Shown here one piece after another: positions 15,965-25,080 of a stretch of DNA of 64,000 nt. A program made the position numbers and the translations under genes. Source of the DNA: Pontibacter rufus (lineage in GTDB: Bacteria; Bacteroidota; Bacteroidia; Cytophagales; Hymenobacteraceae). Each line of letters opens with the position of its first letter. Positions within the stretch are counted from its first letter, which is position 1. The stretch spans positions 310,001 to 374,000 of the forward strand of contig NZ_JADQDR010000003.1 of NCBI RefSeq assembly GCF_015694705.1. The letters run 5' to 3'. The notes under the pieces are model-generated. The model made no database searches. It saw only the letters and a list, made by a program, of their open reading frames with translations, and was not told the DNA's origin.

Positions 15965-17800
15965 TTATTCTACCGTTACCGACTTTGCCAGGTTACGGGG
16001 CTGATCTACGTTACAGCCGCGCATTACGGCGATATGGTACGACAACAACTGCAGCGGAATAACAGACAGCAATGGAACCAGTTGCTCGCTTGTCTCAGGA
16101 ATCTCGATTACGTAATCGGCCATAGCTGGTATGATGGTGTCGCCTTCCGTAACAATAGCGATTACCTTGCCTTTACGGGCACGCACCTCCTGTACATTCG
16201 ATACAATCTTTTCGTAGGAGCTGTCTTTTGTGGCGATAACTACTACCGGCATTTGCGCATCAATCAGCGCAATAGGACCGTGTTTCATCTCTGCAGCCGG
16301 GTAACCCTCAGCATGAATGTAGGAAATTTCTTTCAGCTTCAGGGCTCCTTCCAGTGCTACCGGGAAGTTATAACCACGACCCAGGTATAAAAAGTTGGTT
16401 GCATTCTTAAACGTTTCAGAAATTTCTATAATCTGATCGTTCAGTTGCAGGGCCTGCTCCACCTTGGCCGGAATATTCTCCAATTCCACCATCAGCTCAT
16501 GCAGCTTACTGGTTTCCAGGGCCCCGCGCTTGCTGCCAATAATCATCGCAATCAGCGTAAGCACTGTTACCTGTGCAGTAAAGGCTTTGGTACTGGCTAC
16601 GCCTATCTCCGGACCGGCGTGCGTATAAGCGCCGGCGTCGGTAGCGCGCGCGATAGAAGAGCCTACCACGTTGCAGATACCGAAAATAGTGGCTCCCTTT
16701 GATTTGGCCAGTTCCAGCGCTGCGAGTGTATCCGCTGTTTCGCCGGATTGTGAAATGGCAATCACAATATCACGCTCGCTTACAATCGGGTTGCGGTAAC
16801 GGAACTCGGAAGCATATTCCACCTCCACCGGGATGCGGGCCAGGTCTTCGAAGAGGTATTCTGCTACCAGACCAGCGTGCCACGAAGTGCCGCAGGCTAC
16901 AATGATAATGCGATCAGCGTTTACAAATTTATTTTCGAATTCACGGATGCCGCCCATCATCAGGTGATCACTTTCTGCAATCATACGGCCGCGCATGCTG
17001 TCCAGGATAGAGCGTGGCTGCTCATAGATCTCCTTCAGCATAAAGTGCTCGTAGCCACCTTTCTCAATCGACTCCAGGGCCATTTCCAGGCGCTGTACGT
17101 AAGGTGTTTGTTTCACATCTTCCCTGGTGCGGATTTCCAGCTCTCCGTCCTTGATCAGGGCCATTTCATAATCGTTGAGGTATACTACATCTTTGGTATA
17201 CTCGACGATCGGTGTAGCATCAGAAGCCAGGAAGAACTCTCCTTCGCCAATACCAACTACCAGCGGGCTGCCCTTTCGCGCGGCAACCAGTTGGTTCGGG
17301 CTGTCTTTGCTAAGCACTACAATGGCGTAAGCGCCTACCACCTCGTGCAGTGCCAAACGTACTGCCTCTTCCAAAGAACAGTGATTGTTGGTTCTGATAT
17401 CCTCAATCAGGTTAATAAATACTTCCGAGTCTGTTTCGGATTGGAAGGTATGGCCCTTCTCTATTAAAAGCTGCTTGAGTGTGGCGTAATTTTCAATGAT
17501 ACCGTTGTGGATGATGGCGATGTTCTTGGACGAAGAGTAGTGAGGGTGTGCATTCGCATCGTTTGGCTCGCCATGTGTTGCCCATCGTGTGTGGCCCATT
17601 CCGATATTGCCGTGTACGTCCTTGTCAGCGATGAAAGCTTCTAAGTCAGCTACTTTCCCCTTCTTTTTAAATACACTAAGAGATCCATTCATCAGAGCGA
17701 CACCTGCGCTGTCATAACCTCTGTACTCCAGGCGCTTAAGGCCTTTAATGATAATCGGGCACGCTTCCCGGTGTCCAACGTATGCTACAATTCCACACAT
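15965..17800 (-). CDS. glmS: Glutamine-fructose-6-phosphate aminotransferase (isomerizing)
   Basis: GlmS makes glucosamine-6-phosphate, the first step to UDP-GlcNAc for peptidoglycan and LPS. The mature N-terminal nucleophile is Cys2 (MCGIVAYVG). The glutaminase domain (about 1-220) shows RWATHGEP and SEVFINLIED/DSEV. Two SIS domains (about 290-420 and 460-600) hold CGTSWHAG, SQSGETADT and HGPIALID, and the protein ends in NLAKSVTVE, the usual C-terminus. It has 611 residues. A glmS ribozyme is not visible upstream. The DUF4270 gene lies upstream on the same strand, but a hairpin terminator separates them. Confidence 0.98.
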   Translation of the reverse strand: MCGIVAYVGHREACPIIIKGLKRLEYRGYDSAGVALMNGSLSVFKKKGKVADLEAFIADKDVHGNIGMGHTRWATHGEPNDANAHPHYSSSKNIAIIHNGIIENYATLKQLLIEKGHTFQSETDSEVFINLIEDIRTNNHCSLEEAVRLALHEVVGAYAIVVLSKDSPNQLVAARKGSPLVVGIGEGEFFLASDATPIVEYTKDVVYLNDYEMALIKDGELEIRTREDVKQTPYVQRLEMALESIEKGGYEHFMLKEIYEQPRSILDSMRGRMIAESDHLMMGGIREFENKFVNADRIIIVACGTSWHAGLVAEYLFEDLARIPVEVEYASEFRYRNPIVSERDIVIAISQSGETADTLAALELAKSKGATIFGICNVVGSSIARATDAGAYTHAGPEIGVASTKAFTAQVTVLTLIAMIIGSKRGALETSKLHELMVELENIPAKVEQALQLNDQIIEISETFKNATNFLYLGRGYNFPVALEGALKLKEISYIHAEGYPAAEMKHGPIALIDAQMPVVVIATKDSSYEKIVSNVQEVRARKGKVIAIVTEGDTIIPAMADYVIEIPETSEQLVPLLSVIPLQLLSYHIAVMRGCNVDQPRNLAKSVTVE

Positions 17801-17834
17801 GGTAATTTTCTGTTAAAAAGTATAATATAAAGTA

Positions 17835-17866
17835 AAAAACAGGTACCCGCACAAGTACCTGTTTTT
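17835..17866. terminator. Terminator between DUF4270 gene and glmS
   Basis: Stem AAAAACAGGTAC (17835-17846) pairs with GTACCTGTTTTT (17855-17866) around an 8-nt loop. On the minus strand the A-run before the stem becomes the U-tract for the DUF4270 message. Confidence 0.75.
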
Positions 17867-17888
17867 ACAATATAAGGTTACGTTAATT

Positions 17889-19268
17889 TTACTTAAGTTT
17901 TGAGAAATATAGCAGAAGCTTCACCTGCTGATCGCCGGTATTGCTGATAATGGCTCTGTAAGGCGATGTTTCTGTCGTAACTGTTGTTGCTCCCTGCGTA
18001 GTTGTGCTGGCAGTAACCACCGCCGGCGCCAGAAGAAATCCGTTGTTTTCCTTGTTGCCAAGCAATATCGCCTGCACATACTTGGTTACATTCAGTGCAT
18101 AGGTGTTCTTCTTGGCATCATACTCCAGCGGGGCCGTATAACTGGTGCTGTTTAGCGCAAATGCTACGTCCTGCTGCACGGTGATAGGAGTGCCTGTCGT
18201 ATTTTTAAAGATACGGTTAGAACTGTCGGTGGGGTATAGCACCAGGGTTGGCGGAGGTGCCAGTGCATCGGTAGACGCATTTTTCACAGGAAAAATTAGT
18301 TCAGCCCTGTTAACAATGATATCACCCTGCTGCGCCTTTAACTGCTGCAGGTTCGGGATCTCTACCTTGGTAAGCAGTTGGGTATTGGTTTGTATGTAGC
18401 TCTCTCCTCCCGTTTCGGAGGCAGGTATATAGTCGCCCTTCTGGTTTAAACCTTCAAGAACGGTGCCGGTGCGGTCGGCTTGTATGTTCGTAAAAAAGGG
18501 CTGGTTGCTGGTTACGTTAAAAACTTTCGTTTTCTGTTCCGCGCCGGAGGTATAATACAGGGTAAGCTTGGTGCTGGCGGAGCTTAGGTTAAAACCCACC
18601 ACATTGCCTGCCGCATCACCCGCCGGTACAAGCGCAATCCCTTTCAGGAAATTACTGAAGCTGGCCTGGTCTGCAAACGTGCTCTGGCCTGATTGTGCCA
18701 CCAGTTCGCTGGCAAAAGCAGGGTCCAGTTTTACGCGGGCCACTACCGCAGAATCGACATCCTTGTTGTTCCGCGAAACAGTAATAAAGCGGGGCTGAAA
18801 CGTAACAGTACCCAGCGGTTCAGGAGCATACGCCAGTGTAGAGTTTGTAAAGTAAGATGCTTTTTCCTGAAAGCCTTCTGTCAGGCGGTGCACCTCCAGC
18901 GTAAGCGGCGCACTTTTGTTGCCGTAAACAGAGGTATAGTCCAGAGTCAGCACGGCAGAATCGGCCACCGGATTGTCTCCAAACTTTACGTTTGTTCCGC
19001 CAAGCGACAGCCCGGTAAAGGCTGTCGCCTTAACTGTACCTAAAACCGGATCAACATACTGCCCTACCTGCACAGGCAACGCCTGATAGGAAAGTACGGA
19101 GTCGTTTAGCAGCACTGTGCCTGTCTTGATAGTTAAGGTATCGGTAAAATCGGTGCCAATCTGATTTTCGTCTTGTAGATTTATACCGATTTCACTGGCG
19201 TCTTCGCAGGAAGAAAGGGCGGTAATGGCAAAGAAGAAAAAAAATAATCTTCTAACGGCTGAGTTCAT
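17889..19268 (-). CDS. DUF4270 family lipoprotein
   Basis: A 459-residue exported lipoprotein. The signal is a run of phenylalanines followed by AITALSS and lipidation Cys22; the mature part begins EDASEIGINLQ. The rest is beta-rich, with repeated strand patterns (for example VGQYVDPVLGTVKATAFTG and LYPTDSSNRIF) and ends LLLYFSKLK. DUF4270 proteins are outer-membrane-associated lipoproteins of Bacteroidota with no known activity. Its start codon lies inside the last codons of the GlgA-like gene (17-bp overlap), so the two are translated from one message. A terminator follows. Function cannot be stated. Confidence 0.85.
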   Translation of the reverse strand: MNSAVRRLFFFFFAITALSSCEDASEIGINLQDENQIGTDFTDTLTIKTGTVLLNDSVLSYQALPVQVGQYVDPVLGTVKATAFTGLSLGGTNVKFGDNPVADSAVLTLDYTSVYGNKSAPLTLEVHRLTEGFQEKASYFTNSTLAYAPEPLGTVTFQPRFITVSRNNKDVDSAVVARVKLDPAFASELVAQSGQSTFADQASFSNFLKGIALVPAGDAAGNVVGFNLSSASTKLTLYYTSGAEQKTKVFNVTSNQPFFTNIQADRTGTVLEGLNQKGDYIPASETGGESYIQTNTQLLTKVEIPNLQQLKAQQGDIIVNRAELIFPVKNASTDALAPPPTLVLYPTDSSNRIFKNTTGTPITVQQDVAFALNSTSYTAPLEYDAKKNTYALNVTKYVQAILLGNKENNGFLLAPAVVTASTTTQGATTVTTETSPYRAIISNTGDQQVKLLLYFSKLK

Positions 19269-20064
19269 TATACAAGTTATAGTAAGAGTCTAACAGGGTG
19301 TCGTCGGCGCTAACGGTGCTGATGCTTTTGGTTTGCATGTAGTCGTTAAAAAGCGCATTAATGTTGTCGCCGAAATCTTCGTTTGTTTTGATAACGGCGT
19401 CGGCATACTCCATGCCAATTTTGATAAAGCTGTCCAGATCGCTGGACTGCAGGCTGGCAATCATGTCATCATCAATGTCCAGCATCTTCACTTTCTCCAG
19501 CAGGTTGCCGTCAAATTTATGCTTATAATCGTGGTTATACACCGTGAACATAGATTTGGCATCTTTAAAAATCGGGTCTTTTTTATAAGTCGACTTCAGG
19601 TACATCGGAATCAGGCCCGTCATCCAGTCGTTGCAGTGCACCACGTCAGGAGCCCAGCCCAGTTTTTTCACTGTTTCCAGCACACCCTTGCAAAAGAAGA
19701 TAGCGCGCTCGTCATTGTCCTGGTGAAATTTATTGTTCTTGTCAACGAAAACGGACTTCCGGTGAAAATAGTCTTCGTTATCGATAAAATATACCTGCAG
19801 CTTGGCATTCGGGATAGACGCTACTTTAATAACCAGCGGTTTTTCATCATCGCCCACCGCAATGTTTATGCCTGAAAGGCGTACCACCTCGTGCAAACGA
19901 TTCTTGCGTTCGTTAATAAGACCGAATCTCGGAACAAAAATACGAATTTCCATGCCGCGTTCCTGCATGCCCTGTGGCAACGTTTCCAGGAACTCCGCTA
20001 CTTTTGTAGTTTGTAGAAAAGGATTAATTTCGGTGGCGGCGTATAAGATGCGCAATTTAGACAT
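19252..20064 (-). CDS. GlgA-like (GT5 N-terminal domain only) glycogen/starch synthase homologue
   Basis: The 270 residues match only the N-terminal Rossmann domain of glycogen/starch synthases: MSKLRILYAATEINPF at the start, IRIFVPRFG, VVHCNDWMTGLIPMYLK (about 140-156) and TVYNHDY. The usual 470-residue enzyme has a second nucleotide-sugar-binding domain, which is missing here, with the stop codon inside the DUF4270 start. The KTGG glucan/ADP loop is replaced by QTTK. Catalysis as a glycogen synthase is therefore doubtful, although the short form is found widely in the phylum. It is divergent from panC and co-transcribed with DUF4270. A regulatory or sugar-binding role is inference. Confidence 0.8.
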   Translation of the reverse strand: MSKLRILYAATEINPFLQTTKVAEFLETLPQGMQERGMEIRIFVPRFGLINERKNRLHEVVRLSGINIAVGDDEKPLVIKVASIPNAKLQVYFIDNEDYFHRKSVFVDKNNKFHQDNDERAIFFCKGVLETVKKLGWAPDVVHCNDWMTGLIPMYLKSTYKKDPIFKDAKSMFTVYNHDYKHKFDGNLLEKVKMLDIDDDMIASLQSSDLDSFIKIGMEYADAVIKTNEDFGDNINALFNDYMQTKSISTVSADDTLLDSYYNLYNELSR

Positions 20065-20106
20065 GGTATGAGGTTAAAATTTAATAAGCAACAGTATTGG
20101 GACGTG

Positions 20107-20137
20107 CAAAATTAGCATTTTTTGTTCTAACTTTCAA
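20107..20137 (-). promoter_or_regulatory. Promoter of the GlgA-like/DUF4270 pair
   Basis: Read on the minus strand, TTG (20135-20137) is followed after 20 bp by TAATTTTG (20107-20114), an exact -7 match. Start of transcription would be near 20100, about 36 nt before the ATG. Its -33 element overlaps that of panC. Confidence 0.6.
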
Positions 20138-20162
20138 TTTTATAAGCTATAACTTACTTTTG
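20132..20162 (+). promoter_or_regulatory. Promoter of panC
   Basis: TACTTTTG at 20155-20162 is an exact -7 match; TTTC at 20132-20135 stands 19 bp upstream, a weak -33 element. The ATG is at 20199, 36 bp beyond the -7 box. Confidence 0.5.
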
Positions 20163-20198
20163 CCGGTTTTACATATCAATTAAACTAAACACTCCTCC

Positions 20199-21053
20199 AT
20201 GGAAGTTATCCGGCAGGCCGGCGCTATACGCAGTCTTGTGCAGGCACTGCGGTGCAGCGGCAAGCAGATTGGCTTTGTGCCCACTATGGGCGCCCTGCAT
20301 CAGGGGCACCTTGCTTTGCTGCGCGCGTCGGCCGGGCAAAACGATGTGACCATATGCAGCATTTTTGTAAACCCCACGCAGTTCAACAACTCCGACGATT
20401 ACAAGCTATACCCCCGCACGCTAACGCAGGACATCGAATTACTGGAAGCAGCAGGATGCGATTACCTGTTTGCCCCGGACCAGGAGGAGATATATCCACA
20501 ACAGCCGCTGCTGCAGTTTAGTTTCGGCCCGCTGGAGGCTGTAATGGAAGGGGAGCACCGCCCCGGGCACTTTAATGGCGTAGCTACAGTAGTAAGCAAA
20601 TTGTTTCATATCGTGCACCCGCACCGCGCTTATTTCGGGCAGAAAGATCTGCAGCAGGTAGCCATCGTAAAGCAACTGATAAACGGGCTGAGCTTTGACG
20701 TGGAGCTGGTGCGGTACCCTATTGTGCGGGAAGCAGATGGCCTGGCCATGTCAAGCCGGAACAAGCGCCTGAGCCCTGAGCAACGGGAGGTGGCTACTTC
20801 GTTGTATAAGGCCCTGCAACTGGCCAGGGCGCAACTGCTGCAACAGCCCGTAGCAAGTATAAAAGCAACTGTGGCGGCATACCTGGCAAGTATAAACCAG
20901 CTAACGCCGGAGTATTTTGAGATAGCCCACCCGGATACGCTGCAACCTGTAGCTGAGGTGCGCGATGTGCAGGAGGTAGCCCTTTGCATTGCTGCCTTTG
21001 TAGGCCCGGTGCGCCTGATAGACAATATTCTGGTGAATTTAAACCGGTTGTAG
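20199..21053 (+). CDS. panC: Pantothenate synthetase
   Basis: PanC condenses pantoate and beta-alanine with ATP to make pantothenate, the vitamin part of coenzyme A. The 284-residue protein carries VPTMGALHQGHLALL (about 28-42, with the nucleotide-binding HxGH), IFVNPTQF, the FGQKDLQQVAIVK segment (about 148-160) and the KMSKS-like AMSSRNKRLS (about 183-192). It ends in a normal C-terminal domain. panD, which makes beta-alanine, follows after 88 bp on the same strand, so two consecutive inputs to pantothenate are linked. The gene holds two AAGTATA words, both read as Ser-Ile. Confidence 0.97.
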   Translation: MEVIRQAGAIRSLVQALRCSGKQIGFVPTMGALHQGHLALLRASAGQNDVTICSIFVNPTQFNNSDDYKLYPRTLTQDIELLEAAGCDYLFAPDQEEIYPQQPLLQFSFGPLEAVMEGEHRPGHFNGVATVVSKLFHIVHPHRAYFGQKDLQQVAIVKQLINGLSFDVELVRYPIVREADGLAMSSRNKRLSPEQREVATSLYKALQLARAQLLQQPVASIKATVAAYLASINQLTPEYFEIAHPDTLQPVAEVRDVQEVALCIAAFVGPVRLIDNILVNLNRL

Positions 21054-21141
21054 CTTGTTATCAGGGCGAGTGGTAATGCCGCTGCTATGATAGTTAATAT
21101 CCGGCTTTTATCTAAATTGCGCCTTTATTTCAGCAAGCACT

Positions 21142-21489
21142 ATGTATATTGAGGTTTTAAAATCAAAAATCCACCGTTGCAAGGTAACACAGGCCGAGCT
21201 GCATTATGTAGGCAGCATCACCATTGATGAAGACCTGATGGACGCCGCCAACATCGTGGAAAACGAAAAAGTACAAATTGTAAACATCAACAACGGCGAA
21301 CGTTTCGAAACTTATGTAATTAAAGGAGAACGCGGTACCGGCACCGTTTGCCTTAACGGGCCCGCCGCCCGCCGGGTGCAGGTAGGCGATATTGTAATTG
21401 TGATTTCTTACTGCAGCATTAAGTTCGAAGACGCCAGAACACATCAGCCCACGCTTGTTTTCCCTGACCAGCACAACCGCCTGGTATAG
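21142..21489 (+). CDS. panD: Aspartate 1-decarboxylase (pyruvoyl enzyme precursor)
   Basis: PanD turns aspartate into beta-alanine for pantothenate. The proenzyme cleaves itself between Gly24 and Ser25 (YVGSIT), and Ser25 becomes the pyruvoyl cofactor. Other conserved elements visible are [24 protein letters not shown] and [13 protein letters not shown]. The 115-residue length is the family norm. It follows panC and ends 12 bp before a YbhN-like membrane gene, so all three may share a message. Confidence 0.97.
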   Translation: MYIEVLKSKIHRCKVTQAELHYVGSITIDEDLMDAANIVENEKVQIVNINNGERFETYVIKGERGTGTVCLNGPAARRVQVGDIVIVISYCSIKFEDARTHQPTLVFPDQHNRLV

Positions 21490-21501
21490 CCGCTGCCCCG
21501 C

Positions 21502-22545
21502 ATGAAAAAGCTGCTCTCTTTTCTGAAGTATAGCCTGCTTTTAGGCGTATCGGTTTTGCTGATGTGGTATGCACTCAAAGAGCTTGACTTTGCCCGCATG
21601 TGGGCCGAGTTGCTGAACGCCGATTATAGCTGGGTAGCCGTATCCCTGCTGATGGGGGTGGCGGCGTATGTCAGCCGGGCTATCCGCTGGAAAATGCAAA
21701 TCAAGCCAACCGGTTATAATCCTTCGCTGGTGCATACCTACAATGCCATGATGATAGGCTATGTGGCCAACCTGGTGCTGCCGCGTGTGGGCGAGGTAGC
21801 CCGCTGCAGCGTGCTGAAACGTACCGATGGCCTGCCGGTTAATACCGGCTTCGGCACCGTTATCGCCGAGCGCCTTATTGATACCATGATGCTGTTGCTG
21901 GTTGTAGCCCTCACGTTCCTGCTACAGTTTGGCCGCATCCGCGAATTTTTCCTGGATATGTTTACCGACAAGTATAGTAACCTGGAACAAAGCCTGCACT
22001 CATTCTACTGGGTATTTTGGGTGATGCTTGGTTCTGCAGTGGTTATACTTGTGCTGGCCCTGCGTTACCTGAGCCGCCTTCGCCAGAATACTTTCTTCAG
22101 GAAGGCAGTGGGCTTTGTGCGCGGCATGCTGCAGGGCGTGTTCAGTATTACCAAAATCGATAACCAGCTTGCGTTCTGGGGACATACTGTTTTTGTGTGG
22201 GTAATGTACTATACCATGAGTCTGGTGGTGCTTTACGCCCTGCCTGCTACCGATAATTTAGGTTGGGGTGCGGGCCTGTCTATACTTCTGGTGGGTACGT
22301 TGGGTATGGCAGCGCCGGTGCAGGGGGGCGTAGGGGTTTACCACCTGCTGGTGCAGGCTACGCTGCTGCTCTATGGCGTTAACAAAGAGGCAGGTATGGC
22401 TTACGCCCTGCTCGCTCATACATCTCAAACGCTTTTGGTGGTGGTGATGGGCGTATTTAGTTTTATTTCCAGCATGCTGCAGCGCAAACACGTAGACATG
22501 CCGCCTGCAGAAATCAATATACCAGTTCGAAATGAAATCAACTGA
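21502..22545 (+). CDS. Lysylphosphatidylglycerol synthase-type (YbhN/UPF0104) integral membrane protein
   Basis: A 347-residue integral membrane protein with about eight hydrophobic segments and the family signatures SRAIRWKMQI (about 54-63), MMIGYVANLVLPRVGEVARC (about 83-102) and VIAERLIDTMMLLLV. This is the MprF-like flippase domain family (PF03706), proposed to move lipids or lipid-linked intermediates. No catalytic C-terminal domain of MprF is present, so it is not a lysyl-transferase. It lies 12 bp after panD and overlaps the next gene (rfaE2) by 14 bp. A link to envelope lipid or LPS assembly is reasonable from that neighbour but not shown. Confidence 0.85.
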   Translation: MKKLLSFLKYSLLLGVSVLLMWYALKELDFARMWAELLNADYSWVAVSLLMGVAAYVSRAIRWKMQIKPTGYNPSLVHTYNAMMIGYVANLVLPRVGEVARCSVLKRTDGLPVNTGFGTVIAERLIDTMMLLLVVALTFLLQFGRIREFFLDMFTDKYSNLEQSLHSFYWVFWVMLGSAVVILVLALRYLSRLRQNTFFRKAVGFVRGMLQGVFSITKIDNQLAFWGHTVFVWVMYYTMSLVVLYALPATDNLGWGAGLSILLVGTLGMAAPVQGGVGVYHLLVQATLLLYGVNKEAGMAYALLAHTSQTLLVVVMGVFSFISSMLQRKHVDMPPAEINIPVRNEIN

Positions 22546-23017
22546 TAAAATATTTTCCCTTGCACAGTTACAGGAGCAGGTGCAGCAATGGCGCGCAGAG
22601 GGCTGTAAAATTGTGTTTACCAACGGTTGCTTCGACCTGCTGCACCTGGGGCATGTCGATTATCTGGAGAAAGCCAAACAACAGGGCGACAAACTTGTTT
22701 TAGGGCTGAATACAGATGCTTCTATCAGCCGTATAAAAGGGCCAAGCCGGCCGCTTCAGGACGAAATGTCACGGGCACGCATTATGGCATCCCTTTTGTT
22801 TATAGATGCAGTAGTGCTCTTTGATGAGGATACCCCGCTGGAATTGATAAAAGCCGTGCAGCCGGACATACTGGTGAAAGGCGATGACTACGCGGTAACA
22901 CAAATTGTGGGGCACGAGGTGGTAACAGCACGGGGCGGCGAAGTGAAAACAGTGCCGCTGGTTAAAGGCTATTCAACCACCAATATCGTAAATAAAATAA
23001 AAGAACAACTAACCTAA
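22532..23017 (+). CDS. rfaE2: D-glycero-beta-D-manno-heptose 1-phosphate adenylyltransferase
   Basis: This enzyme activates heptose 1-phosphate with ATP to ADP-heptose for the LPS core. The 161-residue protein is the separate cytidylyltransferase-like half of HldE: FTNGCFDLLHLGHVDYL (about 29-45, HxGH), GLNTDASISRIKG, and the C-terminal YSTTNIVNKI. The partner kinase domain (RfaE1) is not fused and not seen here. Its start lies 14 bp inside the upstream gene, indicating translational coupling. It is followed after 12 bp by a membrane zinc peptidase. Confidence 0.93.
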   Translation: MKSTDKIFSLAQLQEQVQQWRAEGCKIVFTNGCFDLLHLGHVDYLEKAKQQGDKLVLGLNTDASISRIKGPSRPLQDEMSRARIMASLLFIDAVVLFDEDTPLELIKAVQPDILVKGDDYAVTQIVGHEVVTARGGEVKTVPLVKGYSTTNIVNKIKEQLT

Positions 23018-23029
23018 ACTATAGCAACA

Positions 23030-23710
23030 ATGCCTGGAATATATATCATCCTCATCGTTTTTATGCTTATCAGTTGGGCCGTGAGCGCCAGACTGAAGAG
23101 CAAGTTTCAGAAATACTCAAAGATTCCGCTGAGTTCGGGACTGAGTGGCCGCGAAGTCGCAGAAAAGATGCTGCACGACAATGGCATTACGGATGTGAAG
23201 GTAATGTCGGTGGCAGGGCGCTTAACAGACCACTACAACCCCGCTGACAAAACCGTGAACCTGAGCGAGTACGTGTATGAGGCCCGCAGCGCTGCTGCCG
23301 CTGCCGTAGCGGCGCACGAGTGTGGCCACGCCGTGCAACATGCCAGGGCTTACGCCTTTCTCAAGTTTCGTTCGGCCATGGTGCCTGCGCTGAGTATCGC
23401 ATCGCGGTATATGCAATGGATTCTGCTGATTGGTATTCTGCTGCTGCAGACCACACCTGTGCCGTTGGCAATTGGCGTGGCGCTGTTTGGCCTGACAACC
23501 ATCTTTAGCTTTGTAACCCTGCCTGTGGAGTTTGATGCCAGCAAGCGCGCGCTCGCCTGGATTAGCCAGAATGGGGTGGTAACCAAACAGGAGTATGGCA
23601 TGGCCAAAGACTCGCTGAAGTGGGCTGCCTTAACCTATGTGGTGGCAGCATTAGGCTCTTTAGCTACCTTATTGTACTATGTGTCGCTGCTGATGGGCCG
23701 CCGCAACTAA
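23030..23710 (+). CDS. Membrane zinc metallopeptidase, YugP family
   Basis: The 226-residue protein has an N-terminal membrane segment (about 2-19), the zinc-binding motif AAHECGHAVQHA (HEXXH near residues 97-101) followed by further transmembrane helices (about 124-165 and 200-222). The glutamate-rich third zinc site is probably in VEFDASKRAL. This is the DUF/YugP-type peptidase family (PF04298); substrates are unknown. It sits at the end of the panC-panD-YbhN-rfaE2 cluster. A small hairpin follows (GCCGGCTGC... at about 23743-23770), possibly its terminator. Confidence 0.88.
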   Translation: MPGIYIILIVFMLISWAVSARLKSKFQKYSKIPLSSGLSGREVAEKMLHDNGITDVKVMSVAGRLTDHYNPADKTVNLSEYVYEARSAAAAAVAAHECGHAVQHARAYAFLKFRSAMVPALSIASRYMQWILLIGILLLQTTPVPLAIGVALFGLTTIFSFVTLPVEFDASKRALAWISQNGVVTKQEYGMAKDSLKWAALTYVVAALGSLATLLYYVSLLMGRRN

Positions 23711-23740
23711 GTATAAGTAATTTTTGCATAGGGGAAACGA

Positions 23741-23779
23741 TGCCGGCTGCTTACATTGCAGCCGGCATCGTTTTTTGTA
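23741..23779 (+). terminator. Probable terminator after the zinc peptidase gene
   Basis: CGATGCCGGCTGC (23739-23751) pairs with GCAGCCGGCATCG (23758-23770) in a 13-bp stem, followed by TTTTTT. This is a strong intrinsic terminator 30 bp after the stop. Confidence 0.8.
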
Positions 23780-23885
23780 CTTTTAGCCGCCTTATCTGCA
23801 TGTTTGGCTGCTGGATAACGTGTAAGTATAAAATCGCCTATAACAATTATTAAGTTTATCGGTTAAAAGAATAGAACAGATTTTA

Positions 23886-23893
23886 TAACTTTG
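23886..23893 (+). promoter_or_regulatory. -7 element of the acyl-CoA dehydrogenase gene
   Basis: TAACTTTG is an exact match to TANNTTTG, 47 bp before the ATG. The upstream -33 region has no clear TTG. Confidence 0.4.
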
Positions 23894-23940
23894 CACCGCG
23901 ATATATCATCTCGCCTCATTGTATATTTACATAAACAAGC

Positions 23941-25080
23941 ATGAATTTTCAACTGACAGAAGAACATTTGGCAGTACAGGCTGCTGCCCGCGAATTTGCA
24001 CAAACCGAGCTGCTGCCGGGCGTTATAGAGCGTGATGAGCATCAGAAGTTTCCGGCGGAGCAGGTAAAAACAATGGGTGAGTTGGGCTTTCTGGGAATGA
24101 TGGTCGATCCTAAGTATGGCGGCGGCGGCATGGATACGGTCGCCTATGTGTTGGCAATGGAGGAGATCTCTAAAATAGATGCTTCTGCTTCTGTGGTGAT
24201 GTCAGTAAATAATTCGCTTGTTTGCTGGGGGCTGGAGAGGTATGGCTCAGAAGAGCAGAAGCAAAAATACCTGACCAGGCTGGCTACAGGTGAAATAATC
24301 GGCGCTTTTTGTCTTTCTGAGCCGGAAGCGGGCTCAGATGCCACTTCGCAACACACCACCGCCGAAGACAAAGGCGATTACTATTTACTGAACGGCACCA
24401 AAAACTGGATTACGAACGGCAGTACCGCTTCTGTATACCTGGTTATGGCCCAAACGCACCGCGAAAAAGGCCACCGGGGTATTAACGCCCTGATTGTGGA
24501 GCGTGGCATGGAAGGCTTTGTAGTGGGTACTAAAGAAAACAAATTGGGAATTCGTGGCTCCGATACACACTCACTGATGTTTACGGACGTGAAGGTGCCA
24601 AAAGAAAACCGGATTGGCGAAGACGGCTTTGGTTTTAAGTTTGCCATGTCTACACTGGCCGGCGGCCGCATCGGTATTGCGGCCCAGGCGCTGGGTATCG
24701 CCTCCGGCGCTTATGAACTGTCGGTAAAGTATGCCAAAGAGCGCAAGGCGTTTGGCGTAGAAATTGCCAAGCACCAGGCCATACAATTTAAGCTGGCCGA
24801 TATGGCCACCCATATTGAGGCAGCCCGGCTGCTGTGCCTGCAGGCCGCTTACGACAAAGACATGCACCAGGATTATGGAAAATCCGGCGCAATGGCCAAG
24901 CTGTTTGCATCAAAAGTGGCCATGGAAACAACCGTGGAGGCCGTTCAGATTCATGGCGGGTACGGCTTTGTGAAGGAGTATCATGTAGAGCGCCTGATGC
25001 GCGATGCAAAAATTACACAAATTTATGAGGGTACCTCAGAGATACAGAAAATAGTAATTTCGAGAGAATTGCTGAAGTAA
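23941..25080 (+). CDS. Acyl-CoA dehydrogenase (short-chain type)
   Basis: A 379-residue FAD enzyme that introduces the trans-2 double bond in acyl-CoA. It has the N-terminal helical domain (FQLTEEHLAVQAAAREFA), the middle FAD domain (AFCLSEPEAGSDA and NWITNGSTASVYLVMAQ) and the C-terminal domain with the catalytic glutamate region DAKITQIYEGTSEIQKIVIS (about 357-376), typical of short-chain (butyryl-CoA-like) dehydrogenases. It could act in fatty-acid or branched-chain amino-acid breakdown; a chain-length specificity is not certain. Electron-transfer flavoprotein genes are not in the window. It appears monocistronic. Confidence 0.93.
   Translation: MNFQLTEEHLAVQAAAREFAQTELLPGVIERDEHQKFPAEQVKTMGELGFLGMMVDPKYGGGGMDTVAYVLAMEEISKIDASASVVMSVNNSLVCWGLERYGSEEQKQKYLTRLATGEIIGAFCLSEPEAGSDATSQHTTAEDKGDYYLLNGTKNWITNGSTASVYLVMAQTHREKGHRGINALIVERGMEGFVVGTKENKLGIRGSDTHSLMFTDVKVPKENRIGEDGFGFKFAMSTLAGGRIGIAAQALGIASGAYELSVKYAKERKAFGVEIAKHQAIQFKLADMATHIEAARLLCLQAAYDKDMHQDYGKSGAMAKLFASKVAMETTVEAVQIHGGYGFVKEYHVERLMRDAKITQIYEGTSEIQKIVISRELLK

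Noticed and set aside
17801..17834. glmS ribozyme upstream of glmS
   Set aside because: The leader is only about 90 bp up to the previous gene, mostly a terminator; no ribozyme core is visible.
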